In this document: in pieces, positions 1 through 13,500 of the stretch
How the letters are laid out: every line of letters begins with the position of its first letter
Position numbering within the stretch: the stretch's first letter is position 1
NCBI GenBank assembly: GCA_010015655.1
Contig: ML976683.1
Coordinates: 71,051 to 135,050 of the forward strand
Length of the DNA stretch: 64,000 nucleotides
Source of the DNA: Bimuria novae-zelandiae CBS 107.79
Lineage: Eukaryota > Ascomycota > Dothideomycetes > Pleosporales > Didymosphaeriaceae
Reading direction: 5' to 3'
Made by a program: the position numbers and the translations under genes
Notes under the pieces: model-generated
What the model saw: only the letters and a program-made list of their open reading frames with translations
Told to the model about the DNA's origin: nothing
Databases searched by the model: none

Positions 1-992
1 TAATATATTTAATTTTGTTAGGTGCTATTTTAATGCTATCTATGCTAATAATATATGCTAGAAATTCTAGTTTCTTTATATAGAATTTACACTTCTTTAG
101 CTTAATTTGTTGGTGTGCTCTATTCAGTTCCTTTAGTACTATCTATACGTATGGTACGTGATCTAATTCGTTTTCGGAAAAGACAAGTATATTGTCTATA
201 TATGTAATAACTAATATATCTAGATAATTGCGTAAAATATTATTAATAAGTGCCTAAAAGGTTGCTAGTACATTAGTAAGTCTAAAGGGTATTAATAAAT
301 ATTTAAATAGTTTATAGCGTGTTCTAAACGCTGTTTTTTTTTCTTAATTTATATAGGATAGTATCTATCTTATAGATTTATTATCGTAAATATTTTTGCT
401 CTTAAGAGTCGGCCTCGGAGTTCTAAGATATTTAGTAGTAGGTATTAATTTTTAATTATTGTATAATTAAGTTTTTTATAGTTTATATAAGGCCTTAGTT
501 GTCTATCTTTCTTTAGTATAAATATAAAGGGTCTATCACTAGTAACTTTAAAGGTCTAATATATCGTTTTATACGGTTTGTCTTAATAAATTCCCTTTCT
601 TGCTAGAGTTCTTTTTTTAGTTTTACTATATAGTAGTCTAAAGGGTGGCGTCTTTCCTTCTTCTAAGTTAATCGCATAATCCTAGGGTTAATATTCTAAA
701 AGGTTTGCTTTTCCTACTCTTTTAGTAAACATATAATTCTATGCTTAGTAGCATTCTAAAATCTTATAGTTTGTGCTATTATCTATCTTCTTGCGATCTA
801 TGACCTAGTGGTTCCTGCTAACATTTGCTAAGAATATTTCTTATTTTTTCATTATCTGTCACGAGACTATGTTATTAATAGCTCTTTTATTTACTATTAT
901 ACTTTATTAATATGTAATCTTTGCTTATAATGTATATTTACAGCGCTTAAAAGCTAGCTTTTTCTTTTCAAAATTAATTATAAGATAATACT
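1..992 (-). mobile_element. Ty3/Gypsy pol fragment (element C), reverse transcriptase, RIP-degraded
   Basis: On the minus strand this reads as a Gypsy reverse transcriptase broken by many TAA/TAG codons. Going from high to low coordinates I see an INLEEG-like pre-RT motif (about 700), a KKDRQLRPYINYKKLN-like segment (about 500), a KTAFRTRY...PFRLTN segment (about 320) and a YID-NILVFSENELDH catalytic motif (about 165-210), where the usual YIDD has become YIDN. The fragment runs off the left edge. Its right edge meets the LTR of element B. It is distinct from Gypsy A because both carry the same RT segments. No intact frame remains. Confidence 0.8.
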
Positions 993-1154
993 TGTAATAG
1001 GCTACGCCCAGTTATTGCCTCGGATCCTTAACCCTTAGTTATACGAACCACTAGATATATAAGTTTAATACCTAAAGCTTAACTTTAGACTTTTTATTAA
1101 ATTTATAAGTATTCTTTTAGCACCTTTAGCTCGTTAAGCACCTAGCCCCTTATA
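993..1154 (+). repeat. 5' LTR of Gypsy element B
   Basis: Begins TGTAATAGGCTACGCC and ends near CCCCTTATA. It aligns end to end with 8290-8450, and the differences are almost all transitions of RIP type (for example terminal CA to TA). Confidence 0.85.
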
Positions 1155-1559
1155 TTAAATTTAATTACTTTTACCCGTTACGGGAGAAGTAATTTTTAAA
1201 TATAACTAGAGACTAAAGCTACGAAGTAGCACATAAAGTTAGAGGACTTATATAAATAAATACTATAAAGGCAACGCCTAGACCTATAAAGAAATAGAAT
1301 TCTCTCTAGCAAGTAATTAAGAATAAGTCTTAATAAATACGTAACTCTAGCAAGACTATATTTACTAAATAAAAAAGTTATAAAAATAAGAATAAGACTA
1401 TTTACTAAAGATCCGCATCTTAGCGCGAATAACTATACGTAATAAGCTAGTAGCTTATAAAGAAGTAATAATTAGGGAAATAAAACAATAGCCTCTTTAT
1501 TTATAACTAAACTCTAGACATTAGGAGTTAACGAAAATAAAATATAATAATTTCTAAGT

Positions 1560-2700
1560 CAGGTTAAAGCACTTGTTAACCTCTAGAATACCTTTTAGAG
1601 TTTACTATAAAAAGTAAGAGGACTAACTAAAGAAATAGTAAAAGAGCGCTAAAACCTCTAATAATATAGTAATACTTCTAAGAAATAGAGAGTACTAATT
1701 AGCTATTAAAAGTAGAGTAATAGATAGAGCTACTAATAAGATTAATAGTAGAGCTTATTTTAAACTAAGGAAGGAGCTACTATCCTAAGATCTTTAACTT
1801 AGCCTACTTTAATAGCAAATAATAGAATTACTACTACTTTAAGATAGTAATATAATATAAGCTCCTAGAGGATAGGGACTACTTAAAAATATACCTAAAT
1901 ATATTATTAGTTAATTAGCAAGACATGCAGCGACGATATAAATTACGTACTTAGACTACTACCTAGAATATACTAAAGCTAACCTTTAAGAGTTACTAGA
2001 CTATAATTTTTATAATTACTTAGCAGTAGAAATCGCGCGTAACTACTTACTTATAATATAATAAGGGAACTTAAAGCTTTGTAATTTTAGTATTAATCTT
2101 AATAACTATGCTATAAAAGCTAAGGAGCATAGTTAAGAAATTTTAAAAAAACTTATACTTTTAAAGCCTTTATAAGGACTTACGAGACTAAATTGTGATA
2201 ATAGATATAAATAATAATTAGGACTTATTAGGGATCTAAAAGAGAGTTAATAAGGTTAAAGAAAATCTGTTTTAAATATATTATAGCTACTAAAGTTTTT
2301 TGCTAAGAACGGGGCGCTAGATAAGATAGATTAAGAATCTACCTAAGCTAACCCTAGAAGGATATCTGGCCAACAAAGCTAAGACAGAAGACACTAAGCG
2401 ACAGATAGAGCTATAGGACACAGATCTATTAACACCTAAAAACGAGCTACGTAGGTATCGCGCGAGGTAATAGAAACCTATAAAAAGAATAGTTTCTATT
2501 TTTATTATAGAGATACAGGACACCGCGTAAAGTAGTATAAACTTTTACTTATAATAAAGCTAGCACAAGTTCGCGCTACTACACCTACTACTAAAATATC
2601 TTTTAATAAAAAGATTAATATAGCCTTTACTAATTTAGAAAACTAGATCTTTCTAGCAATAGTCGTCGCTAAGAGAAAAAAGTAAGAAAAGGGCAAAAAA
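1560..2700 (+). pseudogene. gag region of Gypsy element B
   Basis: Plus-strand translation across RIP stops gives a Gypsy-type capsid segment around 1,900-2,050 and, near 2,490-2,545, a degenerate CCHC knuckle (YYRDTGHRVKQY-like) in which the cysteines have turned to tyrosine or phenylalanine by TGT-to-TAT-type changes. No open frame survives. Boundaries are approximate. Confidence 0.6.
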
Positions 2701-3379
2701 TAAGTTTTAAGAACTTTTAAAGGCTATAACTAAACTTAATATTAATAATAGTATACTTGCTTATTAATAACATTATATTTATATTAATAATAACTAATTT
2801 AGGTTATTTAACTTTTAGATTTATATGAAAAAAAATTATAACGAGAGCCTACCTATAGCGTAAGAACCTACCCTATTTATAAAAAGTTATTAGTATTAGA
2901 GGCTTGCGACTCTATATATGCGAAGTAGTCTAACTAGAAATAAATATTAATAGCTATATAGAACTAATATAGCTATACGTCTTACCTAACGACGGGTTAT
3001 ACGATCTAATCCTTAGCCTAACCTAAATAAATAAGAATAGGGTTAAACTAGCCCTAGCGAAGATATTAATTTAAATTAAAAGTTTAGGTATCTATATTAG
3101 TAACTAAAAAGGCAAGAAACTATTAATAAAGCCTTAAGGAGTATTAGCTATAGCCTTAATAGCCCTATATTAACGTAATTAACGTCTAGGAAATAGGGCT
3201 AAAGTATTTTTTATATTAATAAAGGATATATAAAAGGCGTGAACCCGTACGCTAAAGGTAAACTTATAAAATTTATTACTTAAAGCTTTTAAGGACTTGT
3301 GGCGTAACTTCTATAAGGAATAAGCTAACAAGCTCTCCCTACACTATAGACCTAGAGTATATCTTTCTATCCCTCTTAT

Positions 3380-6300
3380 AGAAAAAAATAATAAGATACC
3401 CGAGATCCCCTATAGTCCTCTATTTAATATGTCTTGTAAAGAGTTACTCGTCCTTTAGAAAGAGCTTACTAAATACTTAAATAAAAGCTTTATTTAAGTA
3501 AGTAAGTCTAGCACCGCCGCTCTAGTATTATATACTAAGAAACCTAGTAGAGGACTACGCTTTTATATTAATTATTAAGCTCTAAACGCTATCTTAAAGA
3601 AGGACCAGTACCTTTTACTATTAATTAATAAAACCTTTTAGCTCCTTATAAAGGCTAAATAGTTTAGTAAACTTAACGTAATTTAAGCCTTTTATAGGGT
3701 TTAGATAGTAAAAGGTAAGGAATAGAAGATAGCGTTTAGAACAGAATTTAGTCTTTATAAGTACCTAGTAGTTCCTTTTAGCCTAGCTAACGCGCTAAGT
3801 ATATTTAGTAGTATATTAACTAAGTGCTAAGGGAGCACCTTAATAACTACTACTTAATATATATAGATAATGTTTTTATCTTCTTTAGTAGTAGCTAAAA
3901 AGACCACGAAGAAAAAGTATATACTTTAATTTAAAAGTTAGGGGCCGCAGGACTATATTTAAATATTAAGAAATTTAAGTTTTACGTTAAAACGACTAAG
4001 TACCTTAGCTTTATTATAGAAGTTAATAAAGACGTAAGCATAGACCTAGATAAAATCTAAATAATTTAGGAATAAAAGCTACTAATTTTAGTAAACAGAG
4101 CCTAGAACTTTATAGGCTTCGCAAACTTCTATTAAAAATTTATATAAGACTTTTCTAGTATAGTAAGCCCCCTTATAAAGCTTACTAGTAAAGGAGCAGA
4201 ATTTATTTAAGGATAAAAGTAATAGTACGTATTTAACTTTTTAAAAATAGTATTCTATATAGACCCCGCAATGGCCTACTTTAACTCTAAATAAGAATTA
4301 GTACTAAAAGTAGACATCTGTAGCTAGCTAATTAGAAGGAGCTTTTTTTAGTATAATAATAATAAGATTCTACGCCTAGTAGCTTACTTCTTAGCGAAGA
4401 ATAGCCTAGTAAAATATAACTATACTATCTATAATAAAGAGATACTTATAGTTATTAAATACGTAAATAAATAGGACTATATATATTAAGTAGTAACGCA
4501 TCTTACGGTTTACACTTATTATAAAAACCTTACGTATTTTGCTACTAAATAAAGGTTAGACAAACAATACGTTTAGTAGGTAGATATACTTAGCTATATT
4601 AATATAATATTTATATATAGACTAGGATTAATAAACTGTAGGGCGAACGCCCTCTCTTAAAGGGACTAAGACCTACTAAAGGATAGTAAAGATAATAAAT
4701 TAAAATTAAGGCACTTTACGCTTTTTTAAAAAACTTTTAAAAGGAATAGCTTAAAGTCTTTTATCCCCTAAACACCTACTGCTATAAAAAAAACCTAACT
4801 ATATTAAAATAGATAAGGACCTAGTGCTTACTTACTTAATACGTCCTAAACTACCTATATTAACCCTTTAAGGAGGCGATAGCCCTGCCAAGCGACGCGA
4901 ACTAGACTTTAATATTATATAGTAAGAGGTAGAACGTGATAAAGATAGCGCGTATAGTAAAATAAAGGCTTATATTAAGAATAGGCTTAGAAAGTTTAAA
5001 CCTAGGTAGAAGTTATTTATTAGTATTTTAGAATATAGTATAGATAACTAAGGGTACCTACGCTATAAGTTAAGATAATAGGTACTAAAATTAAAACTTT
5101 TATAAATTAAGCTAATAGTAGTTGCGTTTAGTTTTTTAGCTTTAGGATATTTAAGATAAGAAAATACTTATAAGATCTTTACTTAAGACTACTTCTTTCT
5201 AGGAATATCTAACTAAGTAAAATAGTATATTAAGAACTATAATATTTATAGAAGAACTAAATTATAGAAAAAAGCAAAATAGGGCTTACTAAAGCCCTTA
5301 CTACTACCTAAATAAGGATAAAAGAATATTATACTAGATTTTAGTATTACTTTACCTAAGAGTAATAGCTGCACGAATATTATAATAATTATAAATAAAC
5401 TTAGTAAGGACCCTAAGTTTATTAGTCTCTTAAATCTTAATATACCTATAGTCACGATAGCGTTCCTTTAATACTAAATAGTAGAGTACGTCTTTCCTTT
5501 CTCTATTATATCGGACCGCGGGGGACAATTCGTAAGCGAATTTTAGACTATATTCTATAAATAAGTAAGTATTAACTAAAGACTATCTATAGTAAAGCAC
5601 CTAGAGATAGACAGGCAGATAAAATAAATAAACTCTATTCTTAAAGCCTACCTCTAGGCGTACTATAATTAGTAATAAGACGATTAGATAAAGTCGCTTT
5701 TTATAGCTTAAATAGCTATTAAAGGGCAAAAAACTATATTAATAAGAGTTAGTTTATTTTTCCTATCCTATAGCTAGAACGTTAAACTAGTTAAGAACTT
5801 TAGGGTATAGAAATTAGCCTTAGAGCTTAGAACTAACGTAAAAAAGGCTATAAAGGTAATAATAAAAAATTTAAAAAGGTTTTTAACTTTGCCTAGGTAA
5901 AAATAATAATAGCCTAATAAGAATAAGAGCGCCTAACGAACTATTAACGTAAAAACGTTTTAATTTTAAAGAAAGGATATAAGGTATAGCTAAAGTATAA
6001 GGACTACCTTTAAAACTAACGTTTAAGTAAGAAGCTTAACTAGAAGTAAGGATAGTTTACTATAAAAAAGGTAATAAACTCTTACGTAGTAGAACTAGAT
6101 ATCCCGCTAAACATGCACCTAAGGTTCTACGTAGATAGGCTAAAGTTAGTCTTTTTAAACGTTTTCCCTAGCTAAACCACTAATAACGCCTAGCCCGAAG
6201 TAATTATAATAAAAAAGGGGGAAGAGGAGTATAGTATAATTAATATATATAAAAAACGCTAGTCCTGTAAAGGTAAGAGAGTAAAATACCTAGTATAGTA

Positions 6301-6420
6301 AAACAAACTACTCTGAAAGAACTTAGGCACCTTATAGGAACTTTAATTAAGCTATTATATTAAACTATTAAGAGAAGTTTACTATGCTATATTAAAATTA
6401 TAATAGAAAACTCTTAATAG
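3380..6420 (+). pseudogene. pol region of Gypsy element B (RT, RNase H, integrase, chromodomain)
   Basis: Ordered domains are readable across RIP stops: RT (INYQALNAILKKDQYPL-like, about 3,570-3,620; YIDNVFIF at about 3,860), the thumb/connection segment (FANFYQKFI, about 4,120), RNase H (LKVDIC...VAYFLAKN, about 4,310-4,400), the integrase core with DRGGQFVSEF (about 5,515-5,550), an end-of-integrase segment (LRFYVDRLKLV-like, about 6,120-6,150) and a chromodomain-like stretch (EEEYSIINIYKKR, about 6,225-6,265). The architecture is that of chromodomain-bearing Gypsy elements. It is non-functional. Confidence 0.75.
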
Positions 6421-8289
6421 GATTCTATCGCGATATCCCCTAAATCTGCTTTTATTAAGACCTAAAGAACCTAGATAAATAAAGGTATCTAAGATAAGGG
6501 TAGGAACAATATTATTAAAGGATAAAATTAAGGATTAAGGAAGAAAGTTTAAAAGAAATCCTAAAAAAGTAACTTAAAAAACCCTTAGAACTACTAAGGA
6601 TAATAAGGTGACTAAATAATTCTTATAGTAATAAAAACTAACCTTTATAAAAGAAGCAAGCCTTAAAAGCAAACTAAAGTAAGAAAGAGAGAGGAACTAG
6701 ATAAAAGGGGTATTTTTAACTACTAAAGGAATAATAAAACTCTTTTTAATAACGTTTGGGTCTACTTCTTTACCTATGAATATACTACTAAGATTAAGGA
6801 AGCTATTATCCTCCTTACTTAAGTACTTTTTAATTATAATAGCCTAAAGCTACTAGCGTAAGCCCTAGTAAGCTTAAGTAGGCATATTAGCCCCCGCGAG
6901 GATATTATCTATTATCTAGAGACTATCTATCATAATGCTCTTATCTACCACCACGAACTTACTAGAAAGCTATATAATATTAGCCTTAGAAGATAGCTTT
7001 GTTATTTAAAAGGAACTTATAAAATAGTTCTTATACTCTTAATAGAATACTTTAAAGTTAGTAGTATAAATTAAAAAAAAATAGAATTTTTTTTAATCGC
7101 GATAGCGATGCGCTCTAAAAGCTAAATACCCTTAAAGGAAAAAGTAATAGGACCTCAAGTAGTAGTAGTTTTACTCTTAAAAGAGGTATAGTAATTAATA
7201 ATAGTAACTTTATAAGCAGAATAAAACGCGTTAAGATTAGTAAGAAAAGCTTTTTATTTCTAGCTACTCTTTGAAACCTTATTTATAAAGTAGCCTATAC
7301 TAATAATTATAATATTAGTAAACTTTTCGCGGCTAACTTTATTAAGGGTAAGCTAAATCTAGATAAAGGAAGAAGTTAGTAAAGCATACCTTAAAGTTAT
7401 TTAGAATAGGTTACACTAAAGTATACTTGTCTAGTATAGCTAGTAAGCTTATAGGTATAGCACTCTTTATAGGACACTGTCTTCCCTACTAGCACCTACT
7501 AATAGACGCGTCTATAAGTAACGTAATTAATATACTAGCGCTTAATTATCGCGCGTAGTAAGATTTAATTTTAAAAGCTAAGCTTATTAAGTTAATAAGT
7601 GCGCATACCTAGGCTAATAAAGAACTAAAAAGGAGGTTAAAAAAGTAAGAAGATAAGTTAAAAGGAAAAAAAAAGTATAAAAAGTATAAAAAAAAGGTCT
7701 AACACTTACTTTACGAGTTTTAGAAGGACTTAACTTCTTAGTAAGCTAGCTAAGGAGAATTACGCTAGCGTTAAAAATAGTAGTTTTATTTTAAAAAAGC
7801 TTAGTTTTCTTAAGTTAGTATTTAAGTAACTATAATAGGGACAGGCCTTCCTTTATTTTATTATTAAAGTTAGTAGTACGCCTTTAACGCTTAGGCGTTC
7901 TTATTACGTAGCTATTACGTAAAGGGCTAGCTATTTTATTAGAATAGTAAGAGGAATTAGGTCGCGAAGTTAAAAAAAACTAGATTAAAAGTAAAACGTT
8001 ATAGCGCATAAAGTTAAGCTAAAAAAAGAGAAAGTATAAAAGAGTAAGGTCTAAAAGCTAAGCGAGAAGTAATTTTATATATATAATAATAAGTAAACGC
8101 ACTAGCGCGAACACACTACTATAGTAACTACTTATAGTAAGAATATAAAATTAGACACGTAAGAATAGAACTAGTAAAAAGTTTATAATAGTAAGAGAAT
8201 TATAAGTAGATAATAAAATAATCGCGAAGCTATATAAGTAGGATAAGATATAAAGATTTTTTTTACCCTTAATAAAGAGAAGGGAGGTA
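6421..8289 (+). other. Unexplained 3' region of Gypsy element B
   Basis: About 1.85 kb between the end of pol and the 3' LTR. Plus-strand translation is broken by TAA/TAG but suggests coding ancestry: a segment around 6,890-7,060 (REDIIYYLETIYHNALIYHH-like) and a very Lys/Gln-rich stretch around 7,600-8,230 that would form coiled coil if restored. It could be a third ORF of the element or another nested, RIP-erased insertion. I cannot assign a family. A purine tract at 8274-8289 is the likely polypurine tract. Confidence 0.4.
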
Positions 8290-8450
8290 TATAATAGGCT
8301 ACGCCTAGTTATTACTTTAGATCCTTAACCCTTAGTTATGTGAACCCTAGATATATAAGTTTAACGCCTAAAGCTTAACTTTAGACTCTCTATTAAATTT
8401 ATAAGTATTCTTTTAGCACCTTTGGCTCCTTGAGCACCTAGCCCCTTACA
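8290..8450 (+). repeat. 3' LTR of Gypsy element B
   Basis: Matches 993-1154 and ends CCCCTTACA with the canonical CA end preserved. It is preceded by the purine tract AAAGAGAAGGGAGGTA at 8274-8289. Confidence 0.85.
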
Positions 8451-10266
8451 GCTATAGCTACTTTAAGTGTTTATCTATAGCCTCTTTAGTCTTTTTTACT
8501 AGGTAGTTTAAATCTTATACGATGATTCTAGCTATATTAAATTAAAAAGGGCAGCGTTAAAGTTAACTTTAAAACTATATTATTAGCTTTAAACTATGCT
8601 ATACGTAACTATTATATTTAATTATTCTAAGCGTAGTTCGTGTACGCTTATAGTACTTATGTTATAGCTACATTAGTATTTTTTGTCTATCTATTTATTT
8701 ATAAATAATACGCTAAGGATAGCAGTGCTGTAAACTTTAGCTAGCTATAAAGTTTAGTTTAAAATACTAATATAAATTAGGTGACTTAATTAGATAATAA
8801 TATTATAAAAAGGCTATAATTAGCATATATATATTATAAGAAGAGCTACGCCGTCTCCAGCATGATAATATTTCTATATAGTATTATATATTAATACTCG
8901 CTTAGCTTGTTAACTACTACTATAATATTTTTATATCCTTCTAAATCTAGAAGGTCTACTATAAAATCTACTAAGATATACTACTAGGGTTATTTTGTAA
9001 TAAGCAAAGGCTTTAGAAGACTATGATATTTATCTCTAGACGATTTCGCTTTGCGACAGGTGTGGCAACAGGCCACGTATTATAGCCTCACTGTTTCATA
9101 CATCCGAGGCCAGTAGTATTCCCTCTGTAGGATTTCCAAAGTCTTGTCTCTGCCTGGGTAGCGACCGATAGGAGAGTCGTGAACACGACGAAGGATCTTA
9201 ATTTTCAGCCTATTATAGTCTAGTATTATTTAATTGCGATAGTATATGCGATAGTCCCTAATTTTATATTTATTAAGTATCATTTTTATTTATTTATAGG
9301 CTTTACTTTATAAGAGCTGCGTAGTCTTAGTAATTAGTTTATCCTTATGATATTTTTTATTAATAATTTACGTAATTAATTAAGTTATCTTTATACGACA
9401 TATTTTTATAGCAGGCTTAAAAAACTCTGTGCATAGTAGTATCTAGTTTTATGCTATTCTAGCTTTTTCCTATACTATAATATTTTATAATTATTAGGTA
9501 AACGAGTTTAGCTTTCGCCTTATTTACTAAGTTAATAAGTAATTATAAATAAGAAGCGGGATAAATACCCTAACTATTTAGCTCAGTAATAGCTTAATTA
9601 CTTTATTATAATAAAGTACTGTAGGTTCTCATAATCGCTTAGCATATTCATAAAAAAAATATACTTTTTAGCTTAAATTTTTATTATTTAAAGTAGCGTA
9701 CTACCGCAAGTAGCTCCTTATTATAGATTTTATAGTTACCCTTAGCAGGACTTATACTTTTAAAGTAGTAGGCTACTAGCTAAAGTCTTCTATCCTTATC
9801 TTTCTTAAATAGTATTTTAGCTACTACGCAATTAAAAGCGTTATCCTCTACTATAATTAGTAGTTTGAAATTCAAATAGTATAGTAGAGAAGCGCTTATA
9901 AAGGTAGCTTATAGCTAGTTAAATATGTCCTAGCGAAGGCTATTAGAGTAAAATACCTAATCTTTTTTATTAGACCTATAAGGGGTGAAGCTAGCCATAA
10001 AAATCTAATATAAATTAGTAACAAAAGTTTGCAAAGCCTAAGGAGACTTTTATATCTTTTATATTTTATATTTTTTAAATATTCCTAGTCTTGTATTGCT
10101 TCTACCTTATTAGGATCTACCTAAATACTATCTATAATAATTACATACCCTAAATACGTAAACTAATTCTAGTAGAACTTACACTTACTAATATTAAGTT
10201 ATAGGCCTACTTTTTCTATAGTCTTTAATACTATCCGTACGTTCTATTGGTGTTTAATAGTAACTT
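8451..10266 (-). mobile_element. Gypsy element A, left part: RT C-terminus, RNase H, integrase
   Basis: On the minus strand, from 10,250 down, I read the end of an RT (KVGLQLNISKCKFYQN-like), RNase H (around 9,700-9,900) and integrase. A lightly mutated patch at about 9,045-9,200 clearly encodes the zinc-binding domain and the start of the core (GRYPGRDKTLEIL, YWPRMYETV, CCHTCRKAKSSRDKY), followed by a DFIVDLLDLEGYKN-like core around 8,900-8,960. The RT is continued on the other side of Copia F at 22003, so this is half of a split element. The left end abuts LTR element B without a recognisable terminus. Confidence 0.82.
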
Positions 10267-10527
10267 TGTTGGATAGGCTCTCACTAGTGAAAAGAAAGGA
10301 ACTGAAAACGGATTACATTTGAAGATTAATTATTAATTGTTCGTTCTATCTACTGAGGAGCGAAGTACATCGCGAGGTATAGAAGCTAGTCCCATATGGG
10401 GCTCGCTCCACACATGTAGTGTTTCGCAACACGACAGAGGTCTCGACGACCATTGACAGGATGCTCGCTCCTCTACACACGCATTCCTTATAACACGCCT
10501 AAGGCCTTTAAGATTGTTAATCCGACA
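10267..10527 (-). repeat. 3' LTR of Copia F
   Basis: Plus strand starts TGTTGGATAGGCTCTC and ends GTTAATCCGACA. It is near-identical to 21737-21997. In element orientation a purine-rich tract (10528-10547) precedes it. Confidence 0.93.
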
Positions 10528-10529
10528 CT

Positions 10530-13500
10530 GGAAGTCTTTTCTTTCTTGATATTAATTATACATATAAAGGATCGAACATCTAAACTTAAATACGCTAGGC
10601 AGAGATCGTAGGTCTTTGCACCTAGCCCTTAACTTAGACTATTACCTTATTACTATTAATAAATTGTTCTAAGGCGCGGTTTAGTAATACCTTCGTAAAA
10701 GCGTCCGCAGGGTTGTCTTTACCATTAATCTATTAGATCTTTATAATCTCGCGGCATTCGTATGACTGGCGCAGTGCTATAATGTTAATTATAAGGCGCT
10801 TTTCCTTAGTCGTCCTAAGCTTTACAAGGCACTCGTATAGGGAGTACGAGTCTGTACAAATAACTAAGGGAACTGCAGGCAGACCAAGGCGCTCTATAAT
10901 TATTTATAAAGTAGTAGTAATAGCAATGCCTATATCAAACCCGTTAACTATGCCATAGATCTTAGAGGCTAGTACGCTCCGTATAACACGCTTACACTTC
11001 GTCAAGCTATAGTGTATCACGTTGCCACAGATTATAAAGGTATTATCGACATCTATGGACTCATTAACAAGCATAAGTATAAAGCCTAGCTATAACCTAA
11101 GGTCCTTGTTATTAGCAAAGGAGCCGTCCACGAATACTATTAGTTTAGCGTTAATAAGGTTAACAGGTACGTAGCGTAGTCCACGGTTAAGATTCTCTAT
11201 CTACTATTTAAGGCGCTTATTAAGCGCCTTAATATCCTTATCTAAAGGTTACTACGCTTAAGCTACTATAGACAAGTTAAAAGACGCTTCTAGTTAATAT
11301 ATTAATGTAATGTACGCCCTGCAGGCGCGCTATTTAGTATACTATTACGCGCGATTAAGAGTATTAATATTAATAAGCTTAATCTTTCCTCCTTATCCCT
11401 TCTACTTAAGGTTCAAGATCGCTTCGCCATTTTCTATCTTAAGCATGCAACTATTAAAGTCTAGTTATACGCCTAGCGTTAAGACAGTCTTTAGCTTTAA
11501 TTAGAACTATGCGTCCTCGAGCTTTTTCTCTTTAAGCGACGAGAATGCGACTATCTTAAGTATAAGGGTATCGTTAGTCTGCATGCCGACAAGTCTAAAG
11601 GCGTCTACGTCCCCGTTTATAACTAATAAGTAAGGGCCGTACGTTAATATAGACATGTCTAATTCCTTACAGTGGTGTCTATAGTACGTTATTTACTAAT
11701 AAACCCCTGCCTCCGCGATTCCGTATAGCAGTTTAATCACGTAAAGCAGCGTGCCTTCTAGATATTTTAACACTAGTTCTAAGAGGAGATGTGCGAGAAT
11801 TATTCTTTAGAGATTTATTTACGCTTAAGGATATGCCTGCGTTATATCGCGTAGCTTAATAGTTATCTTACGTTATATAAGTTCGGGCGCTAGGGCTATA
11901 ATCAGACGCTAGCTATAGCGTTAAATAGTTAAAGACTATATTAAGATAGCTTCCTTGCTATAGTCCTAGTAGCCTTAGATAACTAAATAGGATTTCTCGT
12001 AGGGCTTAGTTATTTTTCCTTTAACCTCTTGTATAAGACGTAATTTAAAAATTTAGATCCCGCCGTGCAATTCCTTATTATATAGTTTAAACTTAAACAC
12101 TCTACAGCCTATAAGGTTACTAATTTCTTAATCGTTAGACGCCTTAAAGGGTGCGCCTAGGGTTATAATAACCCTATTGTTACGTAGCTTAATCACTACC
12201 TTATAGTCGGCCTCCTCCTTCTCCGTTATGTACACATTCGCCTTGCGCTTATTTTTTAATCCTGGAGGACGGCCTCTCTTGCGCGGTTGCGCTGCTATAG
12301 GTACTTCTATATCTATAGGTGGCTTATGCAGTGCGTGTGGGGCATTAGGGTTACTCTAGAGGTGGTCTAGTCTATAGTATGGCTTAACAACAGTTGATCT
12401 GAATGTTGTTAGACTATTAATCATGTTAATAGTGACGTTGTGGCCGTCTATGCTAGCGATTTTGTACGGGCTATTCTAGCTATTACTTTCTCTCTAGATT
12501 AAAACCTCGCTTTGTAGCGAGAGTGCAAGTACGTCTTTAGAAGCAGGTCTATTCTAGGTGTTTAAGGCGTTTATAACCTGGCGCTTTGCAGTAATCTTAC
12601 GTAAGGTTTTTATTACCTTTTAAATAGCCTTGCTACGCTTAACTATTAATAGTAACAGCAGTGACTCTGTTATTATACGTAGGTACGCCCTAAAGACTAG
12701 TAAAGTCAGGACTAGCCCGTTAAGGCTAGCTATATTATTAATAGCTTTTATAGCTATCTAGAGGATCGCTTCGTCGGACATAGTGCTAGCAAGCTTAATA
12801 TAGAGTATATTCTATACGCGGCGTAGGGGCGTATAATACCTCTTAGTCTTGCCTATAGACTAGTGCGCCTCCGTAGGCACTTGTTTGCACGTTACTCCTA
12901 TAATTTTTACCTTAGCATAGAACTCTACGCTCGCGAAGTTAGTGCCTGCATCGTGTGTAATAATATTTAGCGGGCCTTGGTAGGTGTTAATCTATAACAT
13001 CTGTAGTGCCTGCCACGTCTCCTTGGCCGAAATAGCGCTGAGGAACTTCGCGCCTTAAAACGCAGTAGACTTATTAACCACGTATAGTACAGGCTTGTTA
13101 CCTAGGTATATTACATTAATAAGGATTTTGTAGTTAAAGTAGTAGTTATCTTTAAGGGTAAACTTAAATCGGCGCGGCGCGGAGCTATTTAGTTAATAAT
13201 AATAATAGAACTTTATAATTTCCTTAAGAGTTCTTTCTTTAAAGTCGTTGTGACCGGCGTTCTTTAATAGCTTAATAAGTCGTATAATAGCTAGGTGCCT
13301 AAACTAGTAATATAGCTATCTTAACTTAGTTTCTATTAGAAACATTGTTGCGCGCTCTCTCTTATTAAGATAGAACCATAGATATCCCTATTTACAGATT
13401 ACTAGGGTGCGGTGTTCTCCTTGTACGAGCTCATCCGTGGTGTTATTAAAATAGACATTTAACCTGTCTATATCCGCAAGGCACAGCAGGAACGGTGTAG

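Larger units (their letters stand above)
993..8450 (+). mobile_element. Ty3/Gypsy LTR retrotransposon with chromodomain (element B), RIP-degraded
   Basis: A 7.46-kb element bounded by two LTRs of about 162 bp that differ mostly by C/T and G/A changes. Between them, on the plus strand, lie gag, protease, RT, RNase H, integrase and a chromodomain-like segment, in Ty3/Gypsy order. A purine-rich tract precedes the right LTR. Virtually every former Gln and Trp codon is now a stop. The 5-bp flanks (ATACT left, GCTAT right) do not match, so no TSD is evident, unlike all Copia insertions here. About 1.85 kb between the chromodomain and the 3' LTR is not explained by standard Gypsy genes. Confidence 0.88.
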
